Below are positions 49,932 through 58,965 of a stretch of 64,000 nucleotides of DNA, piece after piece (position 1 is the first letter of the stretch; every line of letters begins with the position of its first letter). The DNA lies in assembly GCF_963682185.1 (NCBI RefSeq), contig NZ_OY821667.1, positions 3,113,501 to 3,177,500 of the forward strand, given 5' to 3'. Source of the DNA: an uncultured Cohaesibacter sp. (lineage in GTDB: Bacteria > Pseudomonadota > Alphaproteobacteria > Rhizobiales > Cohaesibacteraceae). Below the pieces are notes generated by a model that did not search any database, was not told the DNA's origin, and saw only the letters and a list, made by a program, of their open reading frames with translations. Both the position numbers and the translations under genes were made by a program.

Positions 49932-51611
49932 ATGATGCGTTTTACCATTGCTAAACGGCTGTATTTGCTAGTGGGTCTGTTTTTTGTCGGTCTTTCTGTG
50001 CTGACCATCACAATGGACACGAGCTTCCGCGCGGAGCTAACGGATCAGAAAGCGGCAGAGCTTGAAAGCCTCGTCGATGCTGCAGCCAATGTCGCCCAGT
50101 CGAAGTATGATCTCTTCAAGGCCGGAGAATTGAGCGAGGACGAAGCCAAACAGGCTGCGGCCAAGGCAATTGAGGCGATGCGCTACCGTGGCAAAGAGTA
50201 TTTCTGGATCAATGACATGCAGAACGTCATCGTGATGCATGCGGCCAAGCCGGAACTGGTTGGCAAGGATCTCTCAAGCCTCAAGGACGCAAATGATGTC
50301 GCCATCTTCCCGACATTCGTGAAAACCGTAAAGGCCGAAGGACGCGGATTTGTAGGCTATATGTGGCCCAAGGCTGGCTCGGACACAGCCGTTGACAAGC
50401 TTTCCTACGTGAAGGGTTTTGCCCCTTGGGGATGGGTCATTGGCACAGGCGTCTATATGGATGACCTGCAGGCGATCCTTTGGACAAATTCCAAGATCAT
50501 GTTTGGCATTGGTGGTTTCGTATTGTTGATCTGTCTTCTCGCTGGCTGGTTTACCGTCCGGTCCATCATTTCGCCCCTGGAGGCGTTGAAAGGGACGATG
50601 TTGTCGCTGGCTTCAAACGAAACGGTTACCGACATTCCGGCAGAAGGGCGCCGTGATGAGTTGGGAGAAATGGCCGAAGCGGTCAAAACGTTCCGTGATA
50701 TGGGCTCCGAGCGCAGACAGCTTGCTATCCAGCAGGAGAAAGATCAGGCGGCACAGGCCGAGCGTCAGGGCCGGATTGATCAGTTGATCGCATCCTTCCG
50801 CCAGGAAGCCAGCCAGGAACTGCATGTGGTATCAGAGCAAATGCAACGCCTGCAGGCGACCGCCAACAATCTGGCGGATTTGTCGGAATCCTCTGCAGTA
50901 CGCTCTCATCAGGCCCAGGATGCCGCAACTCTTGCGTCTTCGAATGTGCAGACGGTGGCTGCGGCCAGTGAGGAATTTTCCGCCTCCATCGGCGAAATCG
51001 CCCGACAGGTCGATCAGGCCACCAACGCCGTCAATACGGCAATGATCACCACAGGCGCAGCCAATGATCGCGTTGGAAGTCTGGCCGAGGCTGCACAGCA
51101 GATTGGGGACGTTGTCAGCCTCATTCGCGATATTGCAGAACAGACCAACCTGTTGGCGCTGAATGCCACCATCGAGGCGGCTCGTGCTGGGGAAATGGGT
51201 AAGGGCTTTGCCGTCGTGGCAGCCGAAGTGAAAGAACTGGCCAATCAGACCAGCAAGGCAACCGAGCAGATCTCTGCCCAGATCAACGCCATTCAGGGTG
51301 AAACGCAGGAAGCGGTGCATTCCATCGAGGAAATCGGCACCACAATCGAGCAGGTCAACAGCTATACGGCGTCGATCTCCGAAGCCGTCCAGCAGCAGAA
51401 TCTGGCGACCAACGAAATCGCCAACTCCATTCAGGAAGCCGCCAGAGGCACAACGGCTCTCAGTCAGGATATCAGCGTGGTTTCAGGTGCTGTCGGCCAG
51501 ACCCATAGCGCGGTGGATGAGGTCAATACCGTGTCCAGAGATGTGAATGCCTGTGCTGACGGACTGGCCAATACGGTGGATCAGTTCCTGCTCAAAGTAT
51601 CAAAAGCATAG
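49932..51611 (+). CDS. Methyl-accepting chemotaxis protein with single Cache domain
   Basis: This 559-residue receptor has an N-terminal membrane helix (about 9-26), a periplasmic sCache_2 domain (about 30-180, with [19 protein letters not shown] and [15 protein letters not shown]), a second helix (about 190-210), a HAMP linker and a long coiled-coil signalling domain. The hairpin tip reads [19 protein letters not shown], then [14 protein letters not shown]. sCache domains often bind small organic acids. No C-terminal CheR-docking pentapeptide is seen. GGGGAG precedes the ATG. A terminator follows at 51679. Confidence 0.93.
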   Translation: MMRFTIAKRLYLLVGLFFVGLSVLTITMDTSFRAELTDQKAAELESLVDAAANVAQSKYDLFKAGELSEDEAKQAAAKAIEAMRYRGKEYFWINDMQNVIVMHAAKPELVGKDLSSLKDANDVAIFPTFVKTVKAEGRGFVGYMWPKAGSDTAVDKLSYVKGFAPWGWVIGTGVYMDDLQAILWTNSKIMFGIGGFVLLICLLAGWFTVRSIISPLEALKGTMLSLASNETVTDIPAEGRRDELGEMAEAVKTFRDMGSERRQLAIQQEKDQAAQAERQGRIDQLIASFRQEASQELHVVSEQMQRLQATANNLADLSESSAVRSHQAQDAATLASSNVQTVAAASEEFSASIGEIARQVDQATNAVNTAMITTGAANDRVGSLAEAAQQIGDVVSLIRDIAEQTNLLALNATIEAARAGEMGKGFAVVAAEVKELANQTSKATEQISAQINAIQGETQEAVHSIEEIGTTIEQVNSYTASISEAVQQQNLATNEIANSIQEAARGTTALSQDISVVSGAVGQTHSAVDEVNTVSRDVNACADGLANTVDQFLLKVSKA

Positions 51612-51678
51612 AGGCAGGTTAGCGGGTGCGTCGGCTTTGCTTCGCGCGGCAGCTGTAGAATGTGCATAGAAAAGCAAG

Positions 51679-51700
51679 GGGCGGGGTTTCCGCCCTTTTT
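51679..51700 (+). terminator. Intrinsic terminator after the chemoreceptor gene
   Basis: GGGCGG (51679-51684) pairs with CCGCCC (51690-51695), followed by TTTTT. Confidence 0.75.
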
Positions 51701-51789
51701 CTTGCGTGTCTCCTTGTCAGTCGTTATAGAAGAGCCCCGGATACGGTGTTTGATCCGGCACTCCAGACAGATAACGCTCAAGGATGATT

Positions 51790-53010
51790 ATGGCACAGCG
51801 GCGCGGCGGACAGTCTTCCAGACAGGGAAACCCCAAAGGCGGGGCAAAAGCGGCCTCAGGCGGCAAACGCGGCGCTACGGGTGCTTCGCGCGGCAAGGAC
51901 GAGCGCGGCGGACGCAGCAACTTTTCAGGCCGCAAACCTGAGTTCAAACCGGGCCGTATTGTCAAACATGGCGACCGGGACAAATCCCAGTCGAAAAATG
52001 CTTCCAAGTCCCAAAGTCAAACGCAGGGAAAAGCGCTCCATGAAGTGCGTGAACCCTTTGTGCTGCCACCCCGTCCAGAAGGCCCCCAGCCGCGCAGGGC
52101 CCCCTTCGCACTGATGGTCACCAAGCCTTGGCAGGACTATGCCCTGCTGGATATGGGGCACGGTCGCAAGCTGGAACGCTACGGCCCTTACGCCATCGTG
52201 CGCCCCGAACCGCAGGCCATGGGCAGTCCGCGTCTGGGGGCGGACGTCTGGGATGCTGCCGATGCATTTTTCACTGGCGATTTGGAAGAAGAGGGGCCGG
52301 GCCGCTGGCGCTATCCGTCTCCTCTGGGTGAAACCTGGGAAACCAGCTGGGATGATATCCGATTTTACGGGCGCTTCACGGCCTTTCGCCATGTGGGCTT
52401 CTTCCCCGAGCAGGCCGCTCATTGGGCCTGGATGGACAAGCAAATTCGCTCCGCTTATCTGGGGCGCGCACCGCGGGTGCTCAACCTGTTTGGCTATTCC
52501 GGCGTTGCCTCGCTGGTTGCGGCCCGTGCAGGCGCCGAGGTAACCCATGTGGATGCCTCCAAGAAGGCTGTGGGCTATGGCAAGGAAAACCAGATGCTTG
52601 CCGGTCTTGATGACAAGCCCATCCGCTGGATTGTCGATGACGCCATGAAATTCGTTCAGCGCGAAATCCGGCGTGGCAATGTCTATGACGGCATTCTGCT
52701 CGATCCGCCCAAATTCGGGCGCGGGCCCAAGGGCGAAGTCTGGCAATTGTTTGAAATGCTACCCGAGATGCTGGATGCCTGCCGACAGATCCTGTCGAAA
52801 GAAGCGCTTTTCTATACACTTACCTGCTACGCCATGCGCGCGTCCTATGCGGCTTTTGATGAGCTGATGATCGAGGTGATGACCGGGCAGGGTGGGATCG
52901 TGGAATCCGGTGAGTTGATGATTGCCGAGGAGGGCGGAGCCCGCACGCTCAATACCTCGATTTATACCCGCTGGCGACCACTCACAAAGCAAGAGGAGGC
53001 GGACCAATGA
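51790..53010 (+). CDS. Class I SAM-dependent RNA methyltransferase, RlmI-like
   Basis: This 406-residue protein has a basic, Gly/Ser/Lys-rich disordered N-terminus (about 1-85), then a Rossmann methyltransferase domain with NLFGYSGVASLVAARAGAEV as the SAM-binding motif I and LLDPPKFGRG as the DPPxF/Y-type motif IV. That is typical of 23S rRNA cytosine-C5 methyltransferases of the RlmI/YccW group, though the N-terminal PUA domain is not evident. The ATG at 51790 has AAGGA five bases upstream; an ATG at 51784 is an alternative. It overlaps the SpoU-family gene by four bases (ATGA), so both are one RNA-modification unit. Confidence 0.85.
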   Translation: MAQRRGGQSSRQGNPKGGAKAASGGKRGATGASRGKDERGGRSNFSGRKPEFKPGRIVKHGDRDKSQSKNASKSQSQTQGKALHEVREPFVLPPRPEGPQPRRAPFALMVTKPWQDYALLDMGHGRKLERYGPYAIVRPEPQAMGSPRLGADVWDAADAFFTGDLEEEGPGRWRYPSPLGETWETSWDDIRFYGRFTAFRHVGFFPEQAAHWAWMDKQIRSAYLGRAPRVLNLFGYSGVASLVAARAGAEVTHVDASKKAVGYGKENQMLAGLDDKPIRWIVDDAMKFVQREIRRGNVYDGILLDPPKFGRGPKGEVWQLFEMLPEMLDACRQILSKEALFYTLTCYAMRASYAAFDELMIEVMTGQGGIVESGELMIAEEGGARTLNTSIYTRWRPLTKQEEADQ

Positions 53011-53858
53011 CAGAATTGGAAAGCCGCGCGACCAAAAAAGGTCTGATCAAGGAAATCACAGCCGTTTCCAACCAGCATATCAAGGATATTCGCGCCCTTG
53101 AGCGGCGCAAGGTGCGCAATCAGACCGGCCAGTTTATGGCCGAAGGGTTGCAGCTTGTGGCTTTTGCGCTGGACGCTGGCTGGGATGCGGACATTCTGGT
53201 TTATGCCAAGAATATCAAGAGCCATGAGCTGGTGCAGCAGGTGGCCGCCAAGGTCTATGCCCGAGGCGGGCTCATTCTGGAAGTGTCCGAACAGGTGCTT
53301 TCCAAGCTCACCCATCGTGACAACCCCCAGCATGTGATCGGCGTCTTTCGCCAACGTTATGGCAAGCTCACCGATCTGGCCTCTGACCTTGAAGCAGCCG
53401 GAGGTGATATGGTCGTGGCAATGGAAGGGGTGAAAGATCCGGGCAACCTGGGGACCTCCATCCGGACTTCCGATGCCGTGGGCGCCAGCGCCTTGCTTCT
53501 GATTGGCGAGACCACGGATCCCTTCAGTCTTGAAGCTGTGCGGGCCACAATGGGCTCCATTTTCCATGTGCCGCTCTATCGCGCCACACGCGAGGAATTC
53601 CTCAACTGGCGCAAGAGCTGGCCCGGCGACATTGTCGGCACCCATCTGAAGGGCGCGGTGGACTATCGGTCCGTCAAGCCGAAGGATCCCCTGATGGTGA
53701 TGATGGGCAACGAGCAATCGGGCCTACCGGATGAGTTTGCAGAAAGCTGCGATCATCTGGTCAAGATCCCCATGGACGGACGGGCCGAGAGCCTCAATCT
53801 GGCCGTCTCCACCGGCATCACGCTCTTCCGCCTGCGCGAAGGCAAGCTTGGGCTTTAA
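53007..53858 (+). CDS. SpoU/TrmH family RNA 2'-O-methyltransferase
   Basis: This 283-residue enzyme has an N-terminal substrate-binding domain (about 1-110, with RKVRNQTGQFMAEGLQLV) and a C-terminal SPOUT domain. The motifs are AMEGVKDPGNLGTSIRTSD, VMMGNEQSGLP and IPMDGRAESLNLAVSTGI, the usual motifs 1-3 of TrmH/RlmB-type ribose methyltransferases that form a knot. It probably acts on rRNA or tRNA. It is translationally coupled with the upstream methyltransferase. I cannot name the modified base. Confidence 0.9.
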   Translation: MTELESRATKKGLIKEITAVSNQHIKDIRALERRKVRNQTGQFMAEGLQLVAFALDAGWDADILVYAKNIKSHELVQQVAAKVYARGGLILEVSEQVLSKLTHRDNPQHVIGVFRQRYGKLTDLASDLEAAGGDMVVAMEGVKDPGNLGTSIRTSDAVGASALLLIGETTDPFSLEAVRATMGSIFHVPLYRATREEFLNWRKSWPGDIVGTHLKGAVDYRSVKPKDPLMVMMGNEQSGLPDEFAESCDHLVKIPMDGRAESLNLAVSTGITLFRLREGKLGL

Positions 53859-53912
53859 TCCCGTCACAAGGGTTCCTATATGGGCAGGACTGTTGCGCAT
53901 AAAGGAACCCTC

Positions 53913-54557
53913 ATGACCAAAGCCGTTCACATCGATATTGTCTCGGATGTTGTCTGCCCGTGGTGCGCCATCGGCTATCATCAATTGCGCACTGTGCTTG
54001 ATGACCTTGGGATGGACGCCGAAATCCACTGGCAGCCCTTCCAGCTTAATCCGGATATGGGCCCCGAAGGGCAAAATCTGGGCGAGCATTTGGGCGAGAA
54101 ATACGGAATTTCACCTGAACAGAGCCGCCAAAACCGCGAGCATATCACCGCGATTGGTGCTGAGCTTGGTTTTACGTTCCGCTTCACCGACGAGATGCGC
54201 ATGGTCAACACCCACGATGCGCACCAGCTCATTCACTGGGCGGCCCTCAAGGGGCGCGATACCGAGGTCAAGCAGGCCTTCCAGAAAGCCTATTTCACAG
54301 ATGGGCTTGATGTGAGCGATCAGGACGTGCTGGTCAAACTGGTCTCCGATCTTGGCTTTGACGGTAACGAGGCACGTGCCATCCTTGACGACCAGCGCTA
54401 TGATGGCGCTGTGAGGGAGCAAATGGATTTCTGGCGTCAGCAGGGCATCAACAGCGTGCCCGCCATCATCTTCGAGCGCAAATATCTGGTGCCCGGTGCG
54501 GCAGGTATCGAGCAGTTCCGTCAGGTGCTCTCGGAAGTTGCCAAGCAACAGGCCTAG
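53913..54557 (+). CDS. DsbA family (FrnE-like) oxidoreductase
   Basis: This 214-residue protein has a thioredoxin fold with the active site CPWC (DVVCPWCAIG, residues about 13-20) and the inserted helical domain of DsbA-like enzymes. The cis-Pro loop is INSVPAIIF. With no signal peptide it is cytoplasmic, like FrnE and the 2-hydroxychromene-2-carboxylate isomerase-related members. Its substrate is unknown; FrnE-type proteins help with stress-linked disulfides. The ATG at 53913 has AAGGAA upstream; an in-frame start at 53880 would extend it without similarity. Confidence 0.88.
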   Translation: MTKAVHIDIVSDVVCPWCAIGYHQLRTVLDDLGMDAEIHWQPFQLNPDMGPEGQNLGEHLGEKYGISPEQSRQNREHITAIGAELGFTFRFTDEMRMVNTHDAHQLIHWAALKGRDTEVKQAFQKAYFTDGLDVSDQDVLVKLVSDLGFDGNEARAILDDQRYDGAVREQMDFWRQQGINSVPAIIFERKYLVPGAAGIEQFRQVLSEVAKQQA

Positions 54558-54583
54558 AGAAGAATAGTTCAGCTCTGGCAATA

Positions 54584-54617
54584 AAAAGCCCTGCTCAAAG
54601 GCAGGGTTTTTGTTTTT
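54584..54617. terminator. Bidirectional terminator between dsbA-like gene and uppP
   Basis: CCCTGC (54589-54594) pairs with GCAGGG (54601-54606), with five A before and TTTTTGTTTTT after. It lies between convergent genes. Confidence 0.8.
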
Positions 54618-54670
54618 CTGTCGCCAGAATGAACCTTATAAGGATCGTTTAGTGATACGAAAAAGCGTGA

Positions 54671-55477
54671 CTAGCCGACCATATAAAGCCCGATAAATCC
54701 CGCAACACCCACAACAATACGCCAGATGGCAAAGGGCATGAAGCCGTGGCGGGAAACAAAATCGAGCAACTGCCGCACGACAAAGACTGCGGCAATGAAA
54801 GCGGCGATAAAGCCCACAGTGATTACGCCAGCCTGATCCAGACTGATGATGTCCCGGTTCTTGTAGAGATCATACGCAAAGGCGCCTGCCATGGTCGGCA
54901 TGGCCAGGAAGAAGGAAAATTCAGCAGCCGAGCGTTTGTCTGTCCCCATCAATAGCGCGCCGGCAATCGTAGAGCCCGATCGGGACATGCCCGGTACCAG
55001 CGCCAGACATTGGAACAGGCCGATCTTGAAGCAGAGCGAGAGGGGATAATCCATGATGTCGGTATAACGTGGCTTGAGATCGAGCCGATCAATCCATGCC
55101 AGTGCTACGCCGCCAACAATCAATGTGGTGCATATGAGCCTTGGGCTCTCAAACAGCACCTGCTTGATGAAGCCATGCAAGCTTGCCCCCAGCACGGCCG
55201 CGGGTAGAAAGGCCAGCAGAATACCCGCCACAAACAAACGCGCCTTTTGGCTGGTGGGCAGATCAACCGCAATCTTGATGAGCCGGTGCGAATAGACCGT
55301 CAAAATCGCCAGAATGGCGCCGAGTTGGATCAGAACCTCAAATGTCTTGCCGTCATTTTGAAATCCCAGAAAGTGCCCGGCGAGCAAAATATGGCCAGTG
55401 GATGAAACAGGGAGAAATTCGGTAAAGCCCTCAATAAGGCCGAGGATGACAGCTTCGAAATATGTGGCAAGATCCAT
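54671..55477 (-). CDS. uppP: Undecaprenyl-diphosphatase
   Basis: This 268-residue membrane enzyme of the BacA/UppP family has about eight helices. Its hallmark segments are [14 protein letters not shown] near the N-terminus and [17 protein letters not shown] in the second half, which hold the catalytic Glu, Ser and Arg. It dephosphorylates undecaprenyl diphosphate for recycling in cell-wall synthesis and can give bacitracin tolerance. I start at the ATG at 55477, 14 codons inside a frame that opens with a GTG at 55519. GAGAAAG lies upstream. Confidence 0.92.
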   Translation of the reverse strand: MDLATYFEAVILGLIEGFTEFLPVSSTGHILLAGHFLGFQNDGKTFEVLIQLGAILAILTVYSHRLIKIAVDLPTSQKARLFVAGILLAFLPAAVLGASLHGFIKQVLFESPRLICTTLIVGGVALAWIDRLDLKPRYTDIMDYPLSLCFKIGLFQCLALVPGMSRSGSTIAGALLMGTDKRSAAEFSFFLAMPTMAGAFAYDLYKNRDIISLDQAGVITVGFIAAFIAAVFVVRQLLDFVSRHGFMPFAIWRIVVGVAGFIGLYMVG

Positions 55478-55691
55478 TTTTATCTCATTCTTTCTCTGGC
55501 AGAAAAATGCTTCTGCCACTATGGTCCCCTTTCAACCCCAAATCGGGTGAAAGTGCGGCACCTAATGGACGTTTTTAAATCACGTCTGTTAAATAGCTGA
55601 TAATCATTTCATACTTGAATGGTTGAGCGTCCACACTTTTGCCAGTTTTCTGCTCGAAGAAGCGTTAGGCACGAAAGGAATCGCACGGGCA

Positions 55692-56384
55692 ATGCTACTG
55701 CTCTACCACACCATGATGTCAGTTCCTTCTCGCTTTACACGGCTGATTTTGGCCGAGTGCAAGGCGAATGCAGAATTGACCGAAGTTCTTCCCTGGGAGC
55801 GGACAGAAGAGTTTCTGCTGGTCAATCCGGCGGGTACTGTTCCTGTGCTCAGAGAGAATGACGGGCCTCCGGTATGTGGAGCGATGACCATTGCCGAATA
55901 TCTGGACGAAACCCGTGGCTATGCGCTCGGCAGCCGTCGCCTTTTGCCAGATCATCCCAATCATCGTGCCGAAGTGCGCAGACTCGTGCATTGGTTTCTC
56001 AACAAGGCCGTGGAAGAAAGCGCCCGCTTTTTCGTTGAGGAAAAGATCTACAAGCGCATGCGCCGCCCGAGCGAAGGGGGAGGGTCACCCGACTCGACCC
56101 TTCTGCGCGCAGCCAGAGGCAACCTGAAGATCCATCTCAACTATATCGCCTATCTGGCCGAACGCCGGAAATGGCTGGCTGGTGAAAATTTCTCCTATGC
56201 CGATCTTGCCGCAGGGGCCATGCTTTCGACCATCGATTATCTGGGCGAAGTCCCTTGGGAAAAGGAGCCGATTGTCAAGGATTGGTATCAGCGTATCAAG
56301 TCGCGTCCGGCGTTCCGCCCCATTCTGGCCGATAGCCTCAAGGGGATTCCACCGTCGAGCCAGTATATGGATCTGGACTTCTAG
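55692..56384 (+). CDS. Glutathione S-transferase-fold protein, possibly FzlA-like
   Basis: This 230-residue protein has an N-terminal thioredoxin-like GST domain (about 1-80, with VLPWERTEEFLLVNPAGTVP) and a C-terminal helical GST domain with KWLAGENFSYADLAAGAML. The usual GSH-contact Ser-Ser/Glu-Ser pair region is AMTIAEYLDE, so GSH binding is doubtful. Its length matches FzlA, the GST-like activator of FtsZ-driven division in alphaproteobacteria. Close linkage to uppP and queG suits a cell-envelope or division role. The ATG at 55692 has AGGAA upstream; a TTG at 55623 is not favoured. Confidence 0.75.
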   Translation: MLLLYHTMMSVPSRFTRLILAECKANAELTEVLPWERTEEFLLVNPAGTVPVLRENDGPPVCGAMTIAEYLDETRGYALGSRRLLPDHPNHRAEVRRLVHWFLNKAVEESARFFVEEKIYKRMRRPSEGGGSPDSTLLRAARGNLKIHLNYIAYLAERRKWLAGENFSYADLAAGAMLSTIDYLGEVPWEKEPIVKDWYQRIKSRPAFRPILADSLKGIPPSSQYMDLDF

Positions 56385-56408
56385 TCTCACCTCCTACAAT
56401 GATGGTGC

Positions 56409-57623
56409 ATGACCGTGCCAAACCCGGACAAACAGGCAAAATTGCGGGCCTTCATAGACAAAGAGGCTCAGGCGCTGGGCTTTGCCCAATTGCGGGTCTG
56501 TCGCGCCGGTGATGCCAAGAGCCGCGAAGCTGTTTTGCGGCACTTTGTCGAGAAGGGCTATCACGGCTCCATGGACTGGATGGAAGAGACGCTGGATCGC
56601 CGCGCCCACCCGGCCAACCTGTGGGATGACGTGCAATCCATCCTCATGCTTGGTTTTAATTATGGCCCGGATGAAGACCCAAGAGCGCTTCTGGACCATC
56701 CCGACAAGGCCAATATTTCGGTCTATGCCCGCCATCGCGATTATCACGACCTGATCAAGGGGCGATTGAAGCAGCTTTCGGCCAAGCTGCTCTCGCGGGT
56801 GCGCGACAGCCAGCCAGATGGTGCTATCAAGGTGTTTGTCGACACGGCCCCCGTAATGGAAAAACCTCTGGCAGAGCTCGCTGGACTGGGCTGGCAGGGC
56901 AAACACACCAATCTGGTTAGTCGTGAGTTTGGCTCATGGCTGTTTCTGGGCGCAATCTTCACCAATCTGGACCTTGCCCCCGATGAAGCCGAGATGGACC
57001 GCTGTGGCTCCTGTGTGGCCTGTCAGGAGGCTTGCCCAACGGGGGCTTTTCCAAAACCATATCAGATCGACGCCAGCCGCTGCATTTCTTATCTGACCAT
57101 CGAGAATAAGGGCCCGATCCCGCATGCTTTGCGCGGGGCCATCGGCAATCGCATCTATGGCTGTGATGACTGTCTGGCCGCTTGTCCATGGAACAAGTTT
57201 GCGCAACAGGCCAGCGAAGCCAAGCTCAAGGCGCGCGCTGACCTCAAGGCTCCGGCGCTTGTTGATTTTCTGGCGCTGGATGACGCGGCCTTCCGCCAGC
57301 ATTTCTCCGGCTCTCCCATCAAGCGCATCGGTCGCAATCGCTTCATGCGCAATGTGCTGATCGCCGCAGGCAACGCAGGCAACGCAGGCAACGCAGGCAA
57401 CGCAGGCAAGGGGGAAACTCCAGAAAAATCCGGGCTGATCAGGGCGGTCACACCGCATCTTGGCGATGCTGATCCTCTGGTCAGGGGGGCAGCCATCTGG
57501 GCGCTTGGGCGCCTGATGCCCGCACAGGAATTTGTTCAAATGGCAAAAGACCGCATTGACGGGGAAACAGCCCCGGATGTGAATGAAGAATGGCACTTGG
57601 CGCTGGAAGGAAAGACCCAATGA
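56409..57623 (+). CDS. queG: Epoxyqueuosine reductase
   Basis: This 404-residue iron-sulfur enzyme has two ferredoxin-type Cys clusters: CGSCVACQEACPTGAF and CDDCLAACPWNKFA. It has a cobalamin-binding N-terminal domain of the QueG family with DTAPVMEKPLAELAGLGWQGKH. It reduces epoxyqueuosine in tRNA to queuosine. A low-complexity stretch of repeated Asn-Ala-Gly units lies at about residues 320-335, coded by a 9-bp repeat (57366-57410), in a loop before the C-terminal HEAT-like domain. The stop overlaps the next gene by ATGA. Confidence 0.92.
   Translation: MTVPNPDKQAKLRAFIDKEAQALGFAQLRVCRAGDAKSREAVLRHFVEKGYHGSMDWMEETLDRRAHPANLWDDVQSILMLGFNYGPDEDPRALLDHPDKANISVYARHRDYHDLIKGRLKQLSAKLLSRVRDSQPDGAIKVFVDTAPVMEKPLAELAGLGWQGKHTNLVSREFGSWLFLGAIFTNLDLAPDEAEMDRCGSCVACQEACPTGAFPKPYQIDASRCISYLTIENKGPIPHALRGAIGNRIYGCDDCLAACPWNKFAQQASEAKLKARADLKAPALVDFLALDDAAFRQHFSGSPIKRIGRNRFMRNVLIAAGNAGNAGNAGNAGKGETPEKSGLIRAVTPHLGDADPLVRGAAIWALGRLMPAQEFVQMAKDRIDGETAPDVNEEWHLALEGKTQ
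57366..57410 (+). repeat. Five tandem copies of a 9-bp unit inside queG
   Basis: GCAGGCAAC is repeated four times from 57366, with a fifth unit GCAGGCAAG. It encodes repeated Ala-Gly-Asn. The unit is a multiple of three, so length changes keep the frame. Confidence 0.9.
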
Positions 57624-58498
57624 AACTGTTTATCTTCGGATATGGCTATAGCGCTCGAGCCATTGCGCAGGAACTGGCACTGGACTGCGACTGGATCGCG
57701 GCAACCACACGCTCGGAGGAAAAAGCCGCAGCGATGACTGCCGCCGGGTTGCGTGCCTTTCCATTTGATGGCGAAAGCCCTACTGCAGCCCTTAAGGAAG
57801 CGCTGGCAGAGGCAACACACCTGCTCATTTCAATCGCGCCGGGGGCCGAGGGCGATCCTGTTCTCAATTGCCTGCGCGAAGATCTGAAACAGCTTCCTGC
57901 GCTTTGCTGGATCGGTTATCTCTCAACCGTTGGCGTCTATGGCAATCATGATGGCGCATGGGTGGATGAAGACACTGAATGTCGTCCCGTTTCGCGCCGG
58001 TCGGTGCAGCGGGTAGCGGCTGAAAAAGACTGGCAGGCACTGGCATCAGAGCTGGACATGCCACTTGGCATCTATCGGCTGGCCGGCATTTATGGCCCCG
58101 GGCGCAACCAGATGATCAAACTGGATGCGGGCACATGCCGGGCCATCAACAAACCCGGACAGGTGTTCAATCGTATTCATGTGGCTGACATCGGTCTGGC
58201 CGTTGCCAAAGCCGCCAGACAGCACCACAGCGGCATTCTCAACGTGGTGGATGATGAACCCGCCGCCCCACAAGAGGTGATTTACTATTGCGCCGATCTG
58301 ATGGGATTGCCTCGCCCCGAAGAGCAGTCATTCGAGCAAGCCGACATGAGTCCCATGGCGCGCAGCTTCTATGGCGAGAATAAGCGTTGCAGCAATATTC
58401 GTCTGCATGAGTTGATCGGTGGCATCTTGCACTATCCGACCTATCGGGAAGCATTTGCCCATATGTGGCAAACAGATAGCTGGCGCAAGAAAGACTAG
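57620..58498 (+). CDS. SDR-family NAD(P)-binding protein (YeeZ-like)
   Basis: This 292-residue short-chain dehydrogenase-like protein has a nucleotide-binding loop GYGYSARAIAQE at residues 5-16, IGYLSTVGVYGN as the Ser-Tyr region and YRLAGIYGPGRN. The usual catalytic YxxxK is replaced, so the activity is unclear; family members of the YeeZ type are unassigned. It overlaps queG (ATGA) and is co-transcribed. A strong hairpin follows the stop. Confidence 0.8.
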   Translation: MKLFIFGYGYSARAIAQELALDCDWIAATTRSEEKAAAMTAAGLRAFPFDGESPTAALKEALAEATHLLISIAPGAEGDPVLNCLREDLKQLPALCWIGYLSTVGVYGNHDGAWVDEDTECRPVSRRSVQRVAAEKDWQALASELDMPLGIYRLAGIYGPGRNQMIKLDAGTCRAINKPGQVFNRIHVADIGLAVAKAARQHHSGILNVVDDEPAAPQEVIYYCADLMGLPRPEEQSFEQADMSPMARSFYGENKRCSNIRLHELIGGILHYPTYREAFAHMWQTDSWRKKD

Positions 58499-58507
58499 AT
58501 CGATCCA

Positions 58508-58540
58508 CAGGGCGTTTGTGCACCGCTTTCAAACGCCCTG
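58508..58540 (+). terminator. Strong hairpin after the SDR gene
   Basis: CAGGGCGTTTG (58508-58518) pairs perfectly with CAAACGCCCTG (58530-58540) across an 11-nt loop. There is no T run, so it may be a 3' end-stabilising or factor-assisted terminator. Confidence 0.5.
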
Positions 58541-58700
58541 ACAACAGCTCTTTCGCGGCTTTCCGCCATCTCTTTTCACAGGCTTGCTCAACGCTGTTAA
58601 AAAAATGAAATAAAAACCAAAACGCCCTTGCCAACTCGGCCAATAGGGATTAGACAACAGCCTCACTTGCCGAGCTCAAAACGAGCATGGCACACAGGTT

Positions 58701-58777
58701 GCGCTGGTAGCTCAGTTGGATAGAGCACCAGACTACGAATCTGGGGGTCGGGGGTTCGAATCCTCCCCAGCGCGCCA
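58701..58777 (+). tRNA. tRNA-Arg (anticodon ACG)
   Basis: The cloverleaf is complete. Acceptor GCGCTGG (58701-58707) pairs with CCAGCGC (58767-58773); D arm GCTC/GAGC; anticodon arm CCAGA-CTACGAA-TCTGG with ACG at 58735-58737; T arm with GTTCGAAT. The discriminator is G and the CCA end is encoded. The A of the ACG anticodon would be deaminated to inosine. Confidence 0.97.
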
Positions 58778-58876
58778 TTCTCCTCTTTACATCAGTGTCT
58801 TATCGCTTAGGCAGCATGCTGCTTATGTGTGTTCGTATGGTCTTTTGGCTGTGCCCGCAGCATACCTCCTCGTGCA

Positions 58877-58920
58877 TTGGCAAAATGCTTTGCCAAAAAA
58901 AAGGCCCCGTTTCCGGGGCC
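58877..58920 (-). terminator. Terminator of the second TRAP operon
   Basis: Read on the minus strand, GGCCCCG/CGGGGCC (58920-58903, TTTC/GAAA loop) is followed by eight T. A further 8-bp hairpin TTGGCAAA/TTTGCCAA lies at 58877-58896. Confidence 0.8.
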
Positions 58921-58965
58921 AAGAGGGGCACTGGCAGAGGATTGCCAGCGCATGTGTTTTAGGGC

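Noticed and set aside
57366-57410. Possible CRISPR-like or minisatellite array
   Set aside because: The units are 9 bp with no spacers and lie in frame within queG.
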